Notes: generated by a model not told the origin, from the sequence alone. A stretch of 64,000 nt of DNA from an uncultured Cellulophaga sp. (GCA_947496695.1 CANMEI010000003.1:62001-126000); one strand, 5' to 3'. Shown: positions 34,780 to 43,400, counted from the first letter of the stretch. Translations and numbers: made by a program.

Positions 34780-35718
34780 TTAAAAGAATCTTGGTGATGA
34801 ATAACGTCTAACTCCTGCAAATCTTAAATTATACAAAAGCATAAATTCATGAGTTCCAGAATTATAATTTCCTAAGTTTGTAGTGGTATAATCGTAAGCA
34901 TAACCAACCCTTAAATTCTCTGTAATACCAAAATTAGCCATTACACTTACAGCATCATTTAATCTATATGACAAGCCTGCTTCAAATCTTTCTCTAAAAA
35001 GAAAATTAGCATTTAAATCTACTGAAAAAGGAGAATTTGTAACTGCTTTAGCCATAAATGAAGGCTTGAATTTTAAATCTTCATTTAGCGGAAAAACGTA
35101 TCCTCCTGTAAAAAAAATATGCAAACTTTCTGAACCTAAAGCTGAAACTCCATTATCTTCTTCTAAATGCTTAGTAGCTAGGAAATTTGGAGTAGAAAGA
35201 CCCAAATAATAGTCCTCACTAAATAAAAATAAACCTGTCCCAAAATTCAAAAAAGCATCATTAATATTTTCATCAAATGCTGGGTCTGTAGAAAAATCAC
35301 CACTATTTAATTGAAAATCATTAAACCTTGTTTCAAATAAAGTTAAACCTAACTTTAAACCCAAGGAAAGATAAGTATCTCTATTAATTTGTAATAAATA
35401 AGCAAAATCTCCAGAAATATTATTTTCATTTAAAGCATTGTCACCTATCTCGTCTTTAACAATAGAGAATCCGGCTTCTATACGCTCATTAATAGGTGTT
35501 CGTAAGAAAACTGTTCCTGTTGTAGGCGAACCTACTGATCCAACCCATTGAGTTCTATATAACATTCCAAAATTTACAACACCAATATCATTAGTTGCAT
35601 ATGCTGGGTTTATAATACTCATATTATACATATACTGTGTAAATTCTGGATCTTGCTGTGCAAATAATAATGGATTATAAACGAATAATACGAAAAGTAG
35701 TTGTATTACTTTTTTCAT
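34780..35718 (-). CDS. PorP/SprF family type IX secretion membrane protein
   Basis: 312 residues with a signal peptide (1-20). The mature start QQDPEFTQYMYNMSIINPAYA and the later GYAYDYTTTNLGNYNSGTHEFMLLYNLRF are PorP/SprF signatures. These barrels hold type B T9SS substrates, recognised by their CHU_C-type C-terminus, on the cell surface. It lies two bases from the OmpA/PD40 gene and 87 bases after the adhesin gene, giving a cognate set of cargo, anchor barrel and cell-wall link. Confidence 0.95.
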   Translation of the reverse strand: MKKVIQLLFVLFVYNPLLFAQQDPEFTQYMYNMSIINPAYATNDIGVVNFGMLYRTQWVGSVGSPTTGTVFLRTPINERIEAGFSIVKDEIGDNALNENNISGDFAYLLQINRDTYLSLGLKLGLTLFETRFNDFQLNSGDFSTDPAFDENINDAFLNFGTGLFLFSEDYYLGLSTPNFLATKHLEEDNGVSALGSESLHIFFTGGYVFPLNEDLKFKPSFMAKAVTNSPFSVDLNANFLFRERFEAGLSYRLNDAVSVMANFGITENLRVGYAYDYTTTNLGNYNSGTHEFMLLYNLRFAGVRRYSSPRFF

Positions 35719-35805
35719 CTGTTAATTTTTTCTAATTTTTTATTAATAATTAAGGCTCTCGCTATTATTCATTATATTCAAACAGCTAAAATACCCTCTA
35801 ATACA

Positions 35806-38800
35806 CTACCTATTTAAATAAACTCTTCCCTGTATTGGAGATATATCATCCTTATTAAAATTTATTATATAGAAATAGACCCCATTTGGCATTACTTTAT
35901 TTCCAAAACTTCTAGATTCAGTACATGTTCCATTCCAAGGCTCGTCATTTTTACCTCCCTTATATATCAGAGTTCCATAACGATTATATATTTCAACAAT
36001 ATAATCTTCATAAACAAATTCAGCATCAATAATCTCAAAAACATCATTAATACCATCTCCATTAGGAGAAAAACCATCTGGAATTATTAAAGTATAAGCT
36101 TCGGGGTCACAAATTGTTAAATCAACTGTAACAGGTAATCTTTCTGTACTTTCACAATTAGTAGTTGAATTAAATGTTGCTGCATAATAAGTATTATTAT
36201 CAACAAGAGGTATAGAATTACTCAATACTTCTCCTCCATTTTCATCATTATACCAAACAACAGTAAGACTCGAATCAATAACAAGGTTATTTTCTAAATC
36301 TAAAAGTAAGGGATCATCTACACCACAAAATTGATTACCATTAGCAATTATTTCTGGAATTTCATTATTACTAATAACAATAGATATTATAGAAGAAAAT
36401 AAACTTCTACAACCATATACATCCTCTTCTAGCGCATAATAATCTCCATCCAACAACACATCTGTATCATTGTATTCTTCTCCAGTAATTGCATTAATCC
36501 ATATAATATTTGTTCCCTGAACAATAAATGAGTTTAGATTTCCGATTATAGGATTATCAATTAAACAAAATAAAGCATTATCGTCTGAAAGTATCGGTAC
36601 TTCTGGATTATTTATACTTACTGTAACTTCTAATCTTTGAGTTCCCTCACAACCAGATTCTATATCAGTTTCTGTAATATAATATGTTTGGTTATCTACT
36701 AACAATTCATTTAAATCATTAATTGTTGTAGTACCACTTGCAGTTGTATATATTGTTAATGTTCCATTATCTTCTAGACTTATGTTAGATATTAAATCTG
36801 AAATAGTTGGATCATCAATAAAACAAAATTGATCTCCATTAATATTTAATGTAGGTAGCAAATCAGATATAGCAACAGTAATTATAGCTATATCATCTTC
36901 ACAGTTTCCTAACCCCTCAACAGTATAAATGTATTCACCAGCAACATTTACAGTTGGATCAAAAGTTCCTAAATCACCATTAGCTAATTCACTTGGACCA
37001 CTCCAGGTCCCTCCATTATCTGCATTTACACCTAAAAAAGTAAATAAATCTAGTAAACCACTATCACCGCAAAAATTTAAGCTTGAATTAGAACCAGCAT
37101 TAGGAGCTGTGTTTAAAGTAACTGATATTGTTGCTTCATCAATAAAACATGCATCATCTATTCCGACCGTATAGACATAATCACCTTCAATATCTACTGC
37201 AGGATCAAAAATACCTGTGCCACTTGCTAAACTTGGCGACCAAACTCCACCAACATCTGGACTATGGGTTAATAAAGAAAAAAGATCTATAGTTGTATCA
37301 TTAGTACATAATGACACACTAGCCCCTAGACCTGCACTTAATTGTTTATCTACATTTACTATAATTGTTGATTGATCTCCAGGACATGTAATAGTGGGAG
37401 CTAATGAATATACATAAGTACCTGAAATATCAATAGAAGGATCAAAAACTCCTGTTCCACTATTTAATGCAGGAGACCACTCACCGCCTGACATTGCTTC
37501 AGAACCTAATAAAGAAAATAAATCTACCTGATTACTATTTTCACAAATATCAATTGATGTGTCGGTTCCTGTATTTGGAGCTTGTTCTACAGTAACTGTA
37601 ATTTCCGAAGAATCAGAAGTTACACAAGGAGATGTAGGAGAAACACTATAAGTGTAAACATCAGACACATCAATACTTGGATCAAAAATACCAGTACCAC
37701 TATTAAGTGCAGGAGACCAAGTTCCTCCTGTATCAGGACTGCCTCCTATTAGCGTAAACAAATCTATAGTATCATCATTACTACAAATAACTAACTCATT
37801 ATTTTCTCCTGCGTTTGGCTCTATTTGTACATTTACAGTTACCTCAGCACTTTCTTCTGGGCAAGCATTTTGAGCAGCTATTGTATATTTAAAAACATAT
37901 GAGCCAAAAGTTAATAAACTTGCATCTAAAACACCTTGATCACCTGTAATTGTTACAGGACCACTCCAAGTACCACCACTTTCTGGAGAGCCTAATAAAT
38001 AATTGATTAAATTTATATCTGAAACATCATTATCACAAATATCCAAAACTCCATCTTCTCCTGGGTTTGCTGAATCTTCAAAACGTACAGTAACAGATAA
38101 CCTATCTGTACTTTCACACGGAAATGTAGAACGTGTAGCATAGTAAATAGCATCTTCTACCAAAGGAGTCGAAGGATCTAATTCATTTATAGAGGTCTCA
38201 CTATCATACCAAGCGATATCATTTCCGGTTGCAATTAAATCTCCAACTTCATAAACCGTTAGATTAGATGGGTCAATACAAAAAAATTGTTCACTATCAC
38301 CTTCTGGAGCTCCTGGGTCTATTATAGTAACAGTTGTAGGTAACCTTATACTTGTACATGAATTCTCTGTTTGTTGAACCCAATACGTCGTACCATCCAC
38401 TAAAGGTGTTGTCCCTGACAGTAAAACCCCTCCATTCTGTTCAGTATACCATTCAATATTAGTCCCATCTGCATTTAACTGATCAATAGTATTTGTATCT
38501 GATGAACATTTTGATATAGCCACATCAACATTACTTGGAGGGGCTCCATATAAAGTTACAGTCACCGATTCTCTTACAACACAAGGTAATCCGGAAGCAC
38601 TTTCTGCATAATAAGTAATGCCATCCTGTAAATTTATACTCGAAGTTAAAGCTGTACCCCCTGTAGAAGATAAATACCATTCAATTCCGCCTCCTTCATC
38701 ATTTGCAACAAGATCTTCTATTTTAGGTTCATCAGCATCACAAAAAATTTGATTAACACTTGTAACAGTTGGACATTGCCCTACCACTATAACTGCATAA

Positions 38801-38847
38801 AAAAGAAAAAAGAAAAATAATATTTGTTTATAGAACACATTTTCCAT
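35806..38847 (-). CDS. Large type IX secretion type B surface protein with Ig-like repeats
   Basis: 1013 residues with a signal peptide (1-23, cleavage near VVG-Q). Residues 25-260 hold three Ig-like units ending in tyrosine-rich strands (TYYAES, TYWVQQ, IYYATR). Residues about 265-690 hold five repeats of about 83 residues around GGTWSPALNSGTGIFDP. Further Ig-like units follow to about 905. The C-terminus (905-1013; FSPNGDGINDVFEI, IYNRYGTLIYKG, PNGVYFYIINF) is the CHU_C gliding-motility-associated domain, a type B T9SS sorting signal. It is probably a cell-surface adhesin held by the PorP/SprF protein. Confidence 0.94.
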   Translation of the reverse strand: MENVFYKQILFFFFLFYAVIVVGQCPTVTSVNQIFCDADEPKIEDLVANDEGGGIEWYLSSTGGTALTSSINLQDGITYYAESASGLPCVVRESVTVTLYGAPPSNVDVAISKCSSDTNTIDQLNADGTNIEWYTEQNGGVLLSGTTPLVDGTTYWVQQTENSCTSIRLPTTVTIIDPGAPEGDSEQFFCIDPSNLTVYEVGDLIATGNDIAWYDSETSINELDPSTPLVEDAIYYATRSTFPCESTDRLSVTVRFEDSANPGEDGVLDICDNDVSDINLINYLLGSPESGGTWSGPVTITGDQGVLDASLLTFGSYVFKYTIAAQNACPEESAEVTVNVQIEPNAGENNELVICSNDDTIDLFTLIGGSPDTGGTWSPALNSGTGIFDPSIDVSDVYTYSVSPTSPCVTSDSSEITVTVEQAPNTGTDTSIDICENSNQVDLFSLLGSEAMSGGEWSPALNSGTGVFDPSIDISGTYVYSLAPTITCPGDQSTIIVNVDKQLSAGLGASVSLCTNDTTIDLFSLLTHSPDVGGVWSPSLASGTGIFDPAVDIEGDYVYTVGIDDACFIDEATISVTLNTAPNAGSNSSLNFCGDSGLLDLFTFLGVNADNGGTWSGPSELANGDLGTFDPTVNVAGEYIYTVEGLGNCEDDIAIITVAISDLLPTLNINGDQFCFIDDPTISDLISNISLEDNGTLTIYTTASGTTTINDLNELLVDNQTYYITETDIESGCEGTQRLEVTVSINNPEVPILSDDNALFCLIDNPIIGNLNSFIVQGTNIIWINAITGEEYNDTDVLLDGDYYALEEDVYGCRSLFSSIISIVISNNEIPEIIANGNQFCGVDDPLLLDLENNLVIDSSLTVVWYNDENGGEVLSNSIPLVDNNTYYAATFNSTTNCESTERLPVTVDLTICDPEAYTLIIPDGFSPNGDGINDVFEIIDAEFVYEDYIVEIYNRYGTLIYKGGKNDEPWNGTCTESRSFGNKVMPNGVYFYIINFNKDDISPIQGRVYLNR
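36870..38060 (-). repeat. Five tandem coding repeats of about 245 bp in the adhesin
   Basis: The five units share GGxWS, SGTGxFDP and YxYxV patterns and a start like NDTIDLFxLLGxSP. Units 2 to 4 are the most alike (SPALNSGTGIFDPSID and SPALNSGTGVFDPSID). The first and last carry GGTWSGP instead of SPxL, so the array has edge and core forms. Confidence 0.8.
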
Positions 38848-38916
38848 ACAATATCAATAATTTTAAGATTCAAATTTAACTTTTTATTAATAAAAAACTA
38901 AATTTGAATCTTAAAA

Positions 38917-40251
38917 TTATTTTGTATTAATAGAAAACCCGTAAATATCTGAGAGACCTTCCCCTCCTTCACGATTACTTGCGAAGTATCCACTTTTAAA
39001 AGTACTATCAATAATAAAAGAAAAATCATCTGAAGAACTGTTAATGGTTCTCCCTAAGTTTAGAATTCTATTTTCTTTTCCTACATAATCAAGCTTGTAT
39101 TCATAAATATCTAAATTTCCATATCCACCATGGCCATCTGATGAAAAATAAAGTAAACCATTAATATAAAATGGATAAACCTCATCAAAAGATGTGTTAA
39201 TTGTTGGGCCTAAATTTTTAGCTTTAGAAAATGTTCCATCATCAAAAATATCAACTACAAAAATATCACTACCACCTATGCTTCCAGGCATGTCAGATGC
39301 AAAATACATTTTGGTCTCATCACTATTTAAAGCAGGACAACCAGTAGAATAAAAATCGCTAGAAAATGACACAGGAGTAGCTTCAGTCCATTCATTGTTA
39401 ATATAATTAGATTTAAATATTTTAATAATTTTATATTCTTTACCATTTATTGATTTTTTTAAAAAACTCCTTGTAAAATATATTGTTTTTTGATCCGACG
39501 TGAAGACTGAAGAAGTTTCGTCGTCCTTAGAATTAATTTGATCAACTAATTTAAAAGACTTTTCTGAGTTTACTTCAACTAGAGATACATTATATAAATT
39601 TTGAGACTTATTTGGACCTACAGAAGAGAATATTAAATTGCCACCCTTTCCAAATGTGGGTGAAAAATCATTATAAACTGTATTAATCTTTAACTTACTT
39701 ATTTTATAATTTGTATTTTTTGATGAGAAAGAATCAATTAATACTTTAGTGTCAAAATTTATTTTTTTCGAGTATTCCTTTAAAACTTTAATAGATTTTG
39801 AATACTTGCCTACTTCTATTAATATTTGTGAGTATTTATAGAGGTCACTAGCAGACATTTCGCTTTTATTAATCTTAAAAATTTTATTATACCATTCATA
39901 AGATTTTTCAAAATCCAAATTATAATAATAAGAATCTGCTATTAACCTTATAAGATTAATATTTTTATGATTTTTTTCTTCTAAAAAAAAATTCTCGTAA
40001 ATGTTTATTGCTGATAAATAATCTAATTCAGTATAAGCCTTTAATGCTAATTTAAACTGGAAATTTTGATAATAACTACTTTCTAAATTTTCTGGCACAA
40101 ACATTATACCTGACCGTAAGGTATTATCATCATTTTCATCTTCAAAAACTGTATTAACTATTGCTGTTTCATAAATTCCAGATGTATTATCTTTTTGTGA
40201 AAAACATATTAATGTATAACAAAATACCAAAATTATAAGAAGTCCCTTCAT
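38917..40251 (-). CDS. TPR/PD40 protein without an OmpA domain
   Basis: 444 residues with a signal peptide (1-18). TPR-like helices (about 62-175) and a PD40 propeller (about 190-440; LIFSSVGPNKSQNLY, MYFASDMPGSIGGSDIFVV, LYFSSDGHGGYGNLDIYEY) are followed by an abrupt end at GFSINTK. Compared with the 662-residue paralogue at 32789-34777, it lacks the C-terminal carboxypeptidase-like and OmpA domains. It is the first gene of the four-gene T9SS cluster. It may be a natural short form or the result of loss of the tail. Confidence 0.85.
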   Translation of the reverse strand: MKGLLIILVFCYTLICFSQKDNTSGIYETAIVNTVFEDENDDNTLRSGIMFVPENLESSYYQNFQFKLALKAYTELDYLSAINIYENFFLEEKNHKNINLIRLIADSYYYNLDFEKSYEWYNKIFKINKSEMSASDLYKYSQILIEVGKYSKSIKVLKEYSKKINFDTKVLIDSFSSKNTNYKISKLKINTVYNDFSPTFGKGGNLIFSSVGPNKSQNLYNVSLVEVNSEKSFKLVDQINSKDDETSSVFTSDQKTIYFTRSFLKKSINGKEYKIIKIFKSNYINNEWTEATPVSFSSDFYSTGCPALNSDETKMYFASDMPGSIGGSDIFVVDIFDDGTFSKAKNLGPTINTSFDEVYPFYINGLLYFSSDGHGGYGNLDIYEYKLDYVGKENRILNLGRTINSSSDDFSFIIDSTFKSGYFASNREGGEGLSDIYGFSINTK

Positions 40252-40460
40252 TTTTAATGTAATTTAAATTTATAATTAAAAATATTACAAGGCTTATTTT
40301 CTTACAAAATAATGTTGTGAAATTAATTATTTTGTAGCTTAATTCTTACTTTTTATATGTGATAGTAATTGAAAATATATTATATATGACATTCTGAAGA
40401 CAATGTATCATATGATTACCAATTAACAGGCTAACTTTTTTAAATTGAAATTAAATTACT

Positions 40461-40833
40461 CTAATCCGTTTCCACAATAGTAAATTCACTTATTAATACT
40501 TCACCATTTTTAATTAATTTTATTCTTGAATTCAATATAAATTCTGTTTTAATTAAACTTTGTTCCAATTGATTTGAAATAGATTGAATGTTTGCTTTTG
40601 GTAAAGTAGCTTAACCTTATTAGAATATTCTAATATATAATTCTCCCCTAGCCTAATTGATATACCTAAATTTTGCTTTAAAAATATGACAGTAAAAACA
40701 AATACCCAAGCCTAAATCAAATTAAAGATACTCTTAAACGATAGTCAATAATATTTGATTGAGGAACGGAATCCAAAAATAAACCAGTGCTTTTATTTCG
40801 ATTAAGAAAAAAATTATTTGCGCTATTTTCTAC
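40461..40833 (-). pseudogene. Frameshifted remnant of an unidentified gene
   Basis: Three open fragments follow one another in different minus-strand frames. Fragment A (40833-40717) contains STGLFLDSVPQSNIIDYRLR. Fragment B (40711 to about 40610) contains WVFVFTVIFLKQNLGISIRL and GENYILEYSNKVK. Fragment C (40610-40461) contains ATLPKANIQSISNQLEQSL and NGEVLISEFTIVETD, then a stop. The joins look like single-base frameshifts. Amino-acid use is that of a real protein with one hydrophobic segment, but I do not recognise the family. No intact start is visible. Confidence 0.5.
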
Positions 40834-40927
40834 TTAAAGTTAATCTTAATTTTAAAATACCCAATAGGTTATTACAACCTTACAAATATATTTAGCATAT
40901 AATGCTATCACATAAAAATCACTTATT

Positions 40928-41404
40928 ATGAAAATAAATAAAGGAATAAAGAATTTTAAATTATTAGAACAATTGTATCAAGAAACTATAGATTCTGAAA
41001 ATGTCTTTGCAACATTAGTTCAGTCAGACAGGCATCCACGACATCAAAAGTATTTTGAAAGAAGGTTAATAAAACAAAGACAAAATTCGAAAATAATTTT
41101 AGAGGAAATAAAAACTGTAAAGTATAATTATATTCCAACGACTTTAAATCAAGAACATCATATATACAACAACATGCTTTCACAACTTTTAGAAAAAAAC
41201 ATTGAAGGTTTTGATGTTGATAATTTATTAATCGAAAAAGAGCAACATCTTATTTCTTATTATCAAAAAGTTTTAGAAGAATCTATACTGCCAGAAGTTA
41301 CAAGAGCTAAATTACAGGCACAAGCTGAAGATTTAAATTCAAACCTTCAAAATATGCATTTAAATTTAGGCATAGCTAAAATTAAAGAAACCGAATATAT
41401 GTAA
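40928..41404 (+). CDS. Ferritin-like helical protein, DUF2383/PA2169-like
   Basis: 158 residues, all helical and without a signal peptide. The spacing and the segments LLEQLYQETIDSENVF, HQKYFERRLIKQRQNSKIILEEI and LIEKEQHLISYYQKVLEES resemble the DUF2383 (PA2169) four-helix bundle group related to ferritins. The metal-ligand pattern is incomplete (few clear ExxH pairs), so metal binding is uncertain. Genes of this type are often stress-related. It stands alone between the remnant at 40461 and a tRNA gene on the other strand. Confidence 0.7.
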   Translation: MKINKGIKNFKLLEQLYQETIDSENVFATLVQSDRHPRHQKYFERRLIKQRQNSKIILEEIKTVKYNYIPTTLNQEHHIYNNMLSQLLEKNIEGFDVDNLLIEKEQHLISYYQKVLEESILPEVTRAKLQAQAEDLNSNLQNMHLNLGIAKIKETEYM

Positions 41405-41423
41405 AAAGGATTCTATTTATAAT

Positions 41424-41457
41424 AAAAAACTCCTGCTAATATGATTTGCAGGAGTTT
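41424..41457 (-). terminator. Terminator downstream of tRNA-Arg
   Basis: AAACTCCTGC (41427-41436) pairs with GCAGGAGTTT (41448-41457). The run of A at 41424-41429 is the T-tract on the minus strand. It can also stop the convergent DUF2383 transcript. Confidence 0.82.
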
Positions 41458-41466
41458 AAATATTTG

Positions 41467-41540
41467 TGACCTCGACTGGATTCAAACCAGTAACCTCTTG
41501 AGCCGTAATCAAGTGCGCTATTCAGTTGCGCCACGAGGCC
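41467..41540 (-). tRNA. tRNA-Arg (anticodon ACG)
   Basis: A 74-nt cloverleaf on the minus strand. The acceptor GGCCTCG pairs with CGAGGTC. The anticodon arm CTTGA-TTACGGC-TCAAG gives anticodon ACG. The T-arm is ACTGG-TTTGAATC-CAGT. The discriminator base is A, and CCA is not encoded. The anticodon adenine would be edited to inosine to read CGN codons. Confidence 0.95.
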
Positions 41541-41564
41541 TTTTATATTTCCCTTAACGGGGTG

Positions 41565-41572
41565 CAAATATA
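41565..41572 (-). promoter_or_regulatory. -7 box (TATATTTG, minus strand) for tRNA-Arg
   Basis: An exact consensus match 24 bases before the first tRNA base. Confidence 0.55.
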
Positions 41573-41730
41573 TTTCTTTTTAAACATTCAGCAAAATTAC
41601 TAGAACAAAAAAACAAGAATTTTAAGAAGTTTATTTAAAAACACTTAATATTCAAAACTTTACGTTTATACTAGCTGTATTTTAAAATTGGAAGATATCT
41701 ATTAATAAAATTTTATTAACTAAAATAGAA

Positions 41731-41883
41731 TTAATCAATTGCATTGGTAGTTACAAAATAACGCCAACCAATAATTGCAAGTTGTAGTTTAGAAGCTTTT
41801 GATAAATCTAAAGCCTTTTTTGAAAATGAAGGCAGTACTAATTTATTGATTTTTGCTAATAATTTAAATAAAGGTTTCTTCAT
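41731..41883 (-). CDS. Conserved short basic protein, 50 aa
   Basis: The 50-residue protein begins MKKPLFKLLAKINKLVLPSF and ends QLAIIGWRYFVTTNAID. It is rich in lysine, with an amphipathic first half and a tryptophan-containing C-terminal strand. Short proteins of this pattern occur throughout Flavobacteriaceae and are sometimes mislabelled as SsrA-binding proteins; no function is known. The ATG at 41883 lies 15 bases after an exact -7 box (41898-41905), which supports it as a real gene. Confidence 0.75.
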   Translation of the reverse strand: MKKPLFKLLAKINKLVLPSFSKKALDLSKASKLQLAIIGWRYFVTTNAID

Positions 41884-41897
41884 TTTTATATTTTTCA

Positions 41898-41905
41898 CAA
41901 ATATA
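41898..41905 (-). promoter_or_regulatory. -7 box (TATATTTG, minus strand) for the 50-aa protein
   Basis: An exact TAnnTTTG match 15 bases upstream of the ATG at 41883. Confidence 0.5.
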
Positions 41906-41921
41906 TAATGAATCTTTAATT

Positions 41922-41951
41922 AATAAAGACTACCGAATGGTAGTCTTTATT
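41922..41951. terminator. Perfect 13-bp hairpin without a clear T-run
   Basis: AATAAAGACTACC (41922-41934) and GGTAGTCTTTATT (41939-41951) around GAAT. On the minus strand it lies just after the tiny reading frame at 41976-42038. The tail after the stem is only AT-rich, so termination is plausible but not certain. Confidence 0.5.
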
Positions 41952-41952
41952 G

Positions 41953-41968
41953 TATATAGGCCTATATA
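41953..41968. repeat. 16-bp perfect palindrome TATATAGGCCTATATA
   Basis: Self-complementary over all 16 bases and directly next to the 13-bp hairpin. It could be a regulator site or part of a larger folded element. Confidence 0.45.
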
Positions 41969-41975
41969 ATACATC

Positions 41976-42038
41976 TTACACTACTGCCATGATCAGTGAC
42001 AGTGTTATTAATAGTAATACTTTAGCGAGAATAATCAT
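41976..42038 (-). other. Possible 20-aa hydrophobic peptide
   Basis: An ATG-started frame of 20 codons reads MIILAKVLLLITLSLIMAVV and then TAA. It is one membrane-spanning length with a single lysine. Palindromes flank it on both sides, as in some small-peptide or toxin loci. A frame of this size can arise by chance and no -7 box is seen, so this is only a candidate. Confidence 0.25.
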
Positions 42039-42073
42039 AGTTGAATTGTTTAAAGAGTTATTAAATAGTTGAC

Positions 42074-42089
42074 AAATAATCGATTATTT
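42074..42089. repeat. 16-bp perfect palindrome AAATAATCGATTATTT
   Basis: Self-complementary over 16 bases, upstream (minus strand) of the possible 20-aa peptide. The remaining bases up to 42400 are AT-rich with no gene; AGGGGTGTT at 42267-42275 also occurs in the glnK1 promoter. Confidence 0.4.
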
Positions 42090-42400
42090 AATCAATATAT
42101 AGCTTTAAGATATTATTATCCAAATTTGAGATTACGATTTATTACATTTAAATACTATTATATAAGTAAATAAACAAATACAGTTATAATATTAAAACAT
42201 AACGCTTAATAAAAATTAAAATAATTACAATAAACGCACATTAACATTACATATTAAAACAATTATAGGGGTGTTTTATGTTATTTTAGTTTCAACAAGG
42301 GCTATTCCATTGTAAAAAGTTAGATATATGCATTCTGCATCTTTTTATAAATTATAAAGCTTATGTAATTTATGTTACATACTATTTTAATATGGCTATC

Positions 42401-42408
42401 TATATTTG
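42401..42408 (+). promoter_or_regulatory. -7 box (TATATTTG) for the YeeE/YedE pair
   Basis: An exact TAnnTTTG match 18 bases before ATG 42426. The earlier in-frame start at 42372 lies upstream of this box and is therefore rejected. Confidence 0.6.
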
Positions 42409-42425
42409 CATTAAAAAATAATACA

Positions 42426-42983
42426 ATGGAGTATATTTTACAACCTTGGCCGTGGTATGTTACAGGTCCTTTAATTGCATTGACAATGCTATTTTTAATT
42501 TTGTTTGGAAAAACATTTGGTATGTCATCAAACCTTAGAACACTATGTACAATTGGTGGAGCTGGTAAATATGCTGATTTTTTTAAATTTGATTGGAAAG
42601 CACAACGTTGGAATTTAACGGTTGTATTAGGTGCTATAATCGGAGGTTTTATTGCTATTAATTTTTTATCAGATGGAACTCCAATTCAATTAAGTGAAGC
42701 GACTATATTAGACTTACAAGCTTTTGGCTTTAATAGTATTGGAGAAAAACTAGTGCCAGATGAAATTTACAGCTGGGAAAATATTTTAAGTATTAAAGGA
42801 TTTTCAATTATAATTATAGCTGGTTTTCTAGTAGGTTTCGGAACTAGATATGCTGGCGGTTGTACATCAGGTCATGCAATATCTGGGTTAAGCAACCTAC
42901 AGCTACCTTCTTTAATTGCTGTAATAGGCTTTTTTATTGGCGGATTAATTATGACTCATTTTATTTTACCCTTAATCTTTTAA
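42426..42983 (+). CDS. YeeE/YedE family sulfur-compound transporter, first half
   Basis: 185 residues from ATG 42426 (MEYILQPWPWYVTGPLIAL), with about four to five membrane helices. The signature GTRYAGGCTSGHAISG contains the conserved cysteine of the YeeE/YedE family, whose characterised members import thiosulfate by passing the sulfur atom between cysteines in the pore. It is half the length of fused members; the second half is the next gene, four bases downstream. The substrate is likely thiosulfate or a related sulfur compound. Confidence 0.9.
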   Translation: MEYILQPWPWYVTGPLIALTMLFLILFGKTFGMSSNLRTLCTIGGAGKYADFFKFDWKAQRWNLTVVLGAIIGGFIAINFLSDGTPIQLSEATILDLQAFGFNSIGEKLVPDEIYSWENILSIKGFSIIIIAGFLVGFGTRYAGGCTSGHAISGLSNLQLPSLIAVIGFFIGGLIMTHFILPLIF

Positions 42984-42986
42984 CTT

Positions 42987-43400
42987 ATGAAGTTTTTAAA
43001 ATTTTTATTTGTTGGTGTTTTTTTTGGTATTGTTTTAGTAAAATCTGAAGCTGTTTCATGGTACCGAATTTTTGAAATGTTTAAATTTCAATCATTTCAC
43101 ATGTACGGGATTATTGGTTCTGCTGTAGGTTTAGGCGCACTGTTTATATTTCTTTTAAAAAAATATAAAGTAAAAAATATTGAAGGTGAATTAATTACAA
43201 TTCCAAACAAAAATAAAAGTATTGCCCGATACCTAATTGGAGGTAGTATTTTTGGATTAGGATGGGCTTTAGCTGGTGCATGTCCCGGACCAATGTATAT
43301 TTTACTTGGGACAGGTGTTTTTAGTATGGTTTTAGTTATACTAGCCGCAATGTTAGGTACATTTGTATATGGGATTCTAAAAAATAAATTACCACATTAA
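42987..43400 (+). CDS. YeeE/YedE family sulfur-compound transporter, second half
   Basis: 137 residues with four membrane helices. The motif GLGWALAGACPGPMYILLGTG carries the second conserved cysteine (CPGP) of the family. The first half just upstream supplies the CTSGH motif, so the two proteins most likely assemble into one channel. Start ATG 42987 is three bases after the previous stop, so expression is coupled. Confidence 0.9.
   Translation: MKFLKFLFVGVFFGIVLVKSEAVSWYRIFEMFKFQSFHMYGIIGSAVGLGALFIFLLKKYKVKNIEGELITIPNKNKSIARYLIGGSIFGLGWALAGACPGPMYILLGTGVFSMVLVILAAMLGTFVYGILKNKLPH

Noticed and set aside
36870-38060. Repeats that could be mistaken for a CRISPR array
   Set aside because: Units are about 245 bp, all coding in one frame, and encode Ig-like repeats; there are no short identical repeats with unique spacers.
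42372-42425. Earlier start for the YeeE/YedE first half
   Set aside because: The exact -7 box at 42401-42408 lies inside this stretch, so the transcript would not contain it.
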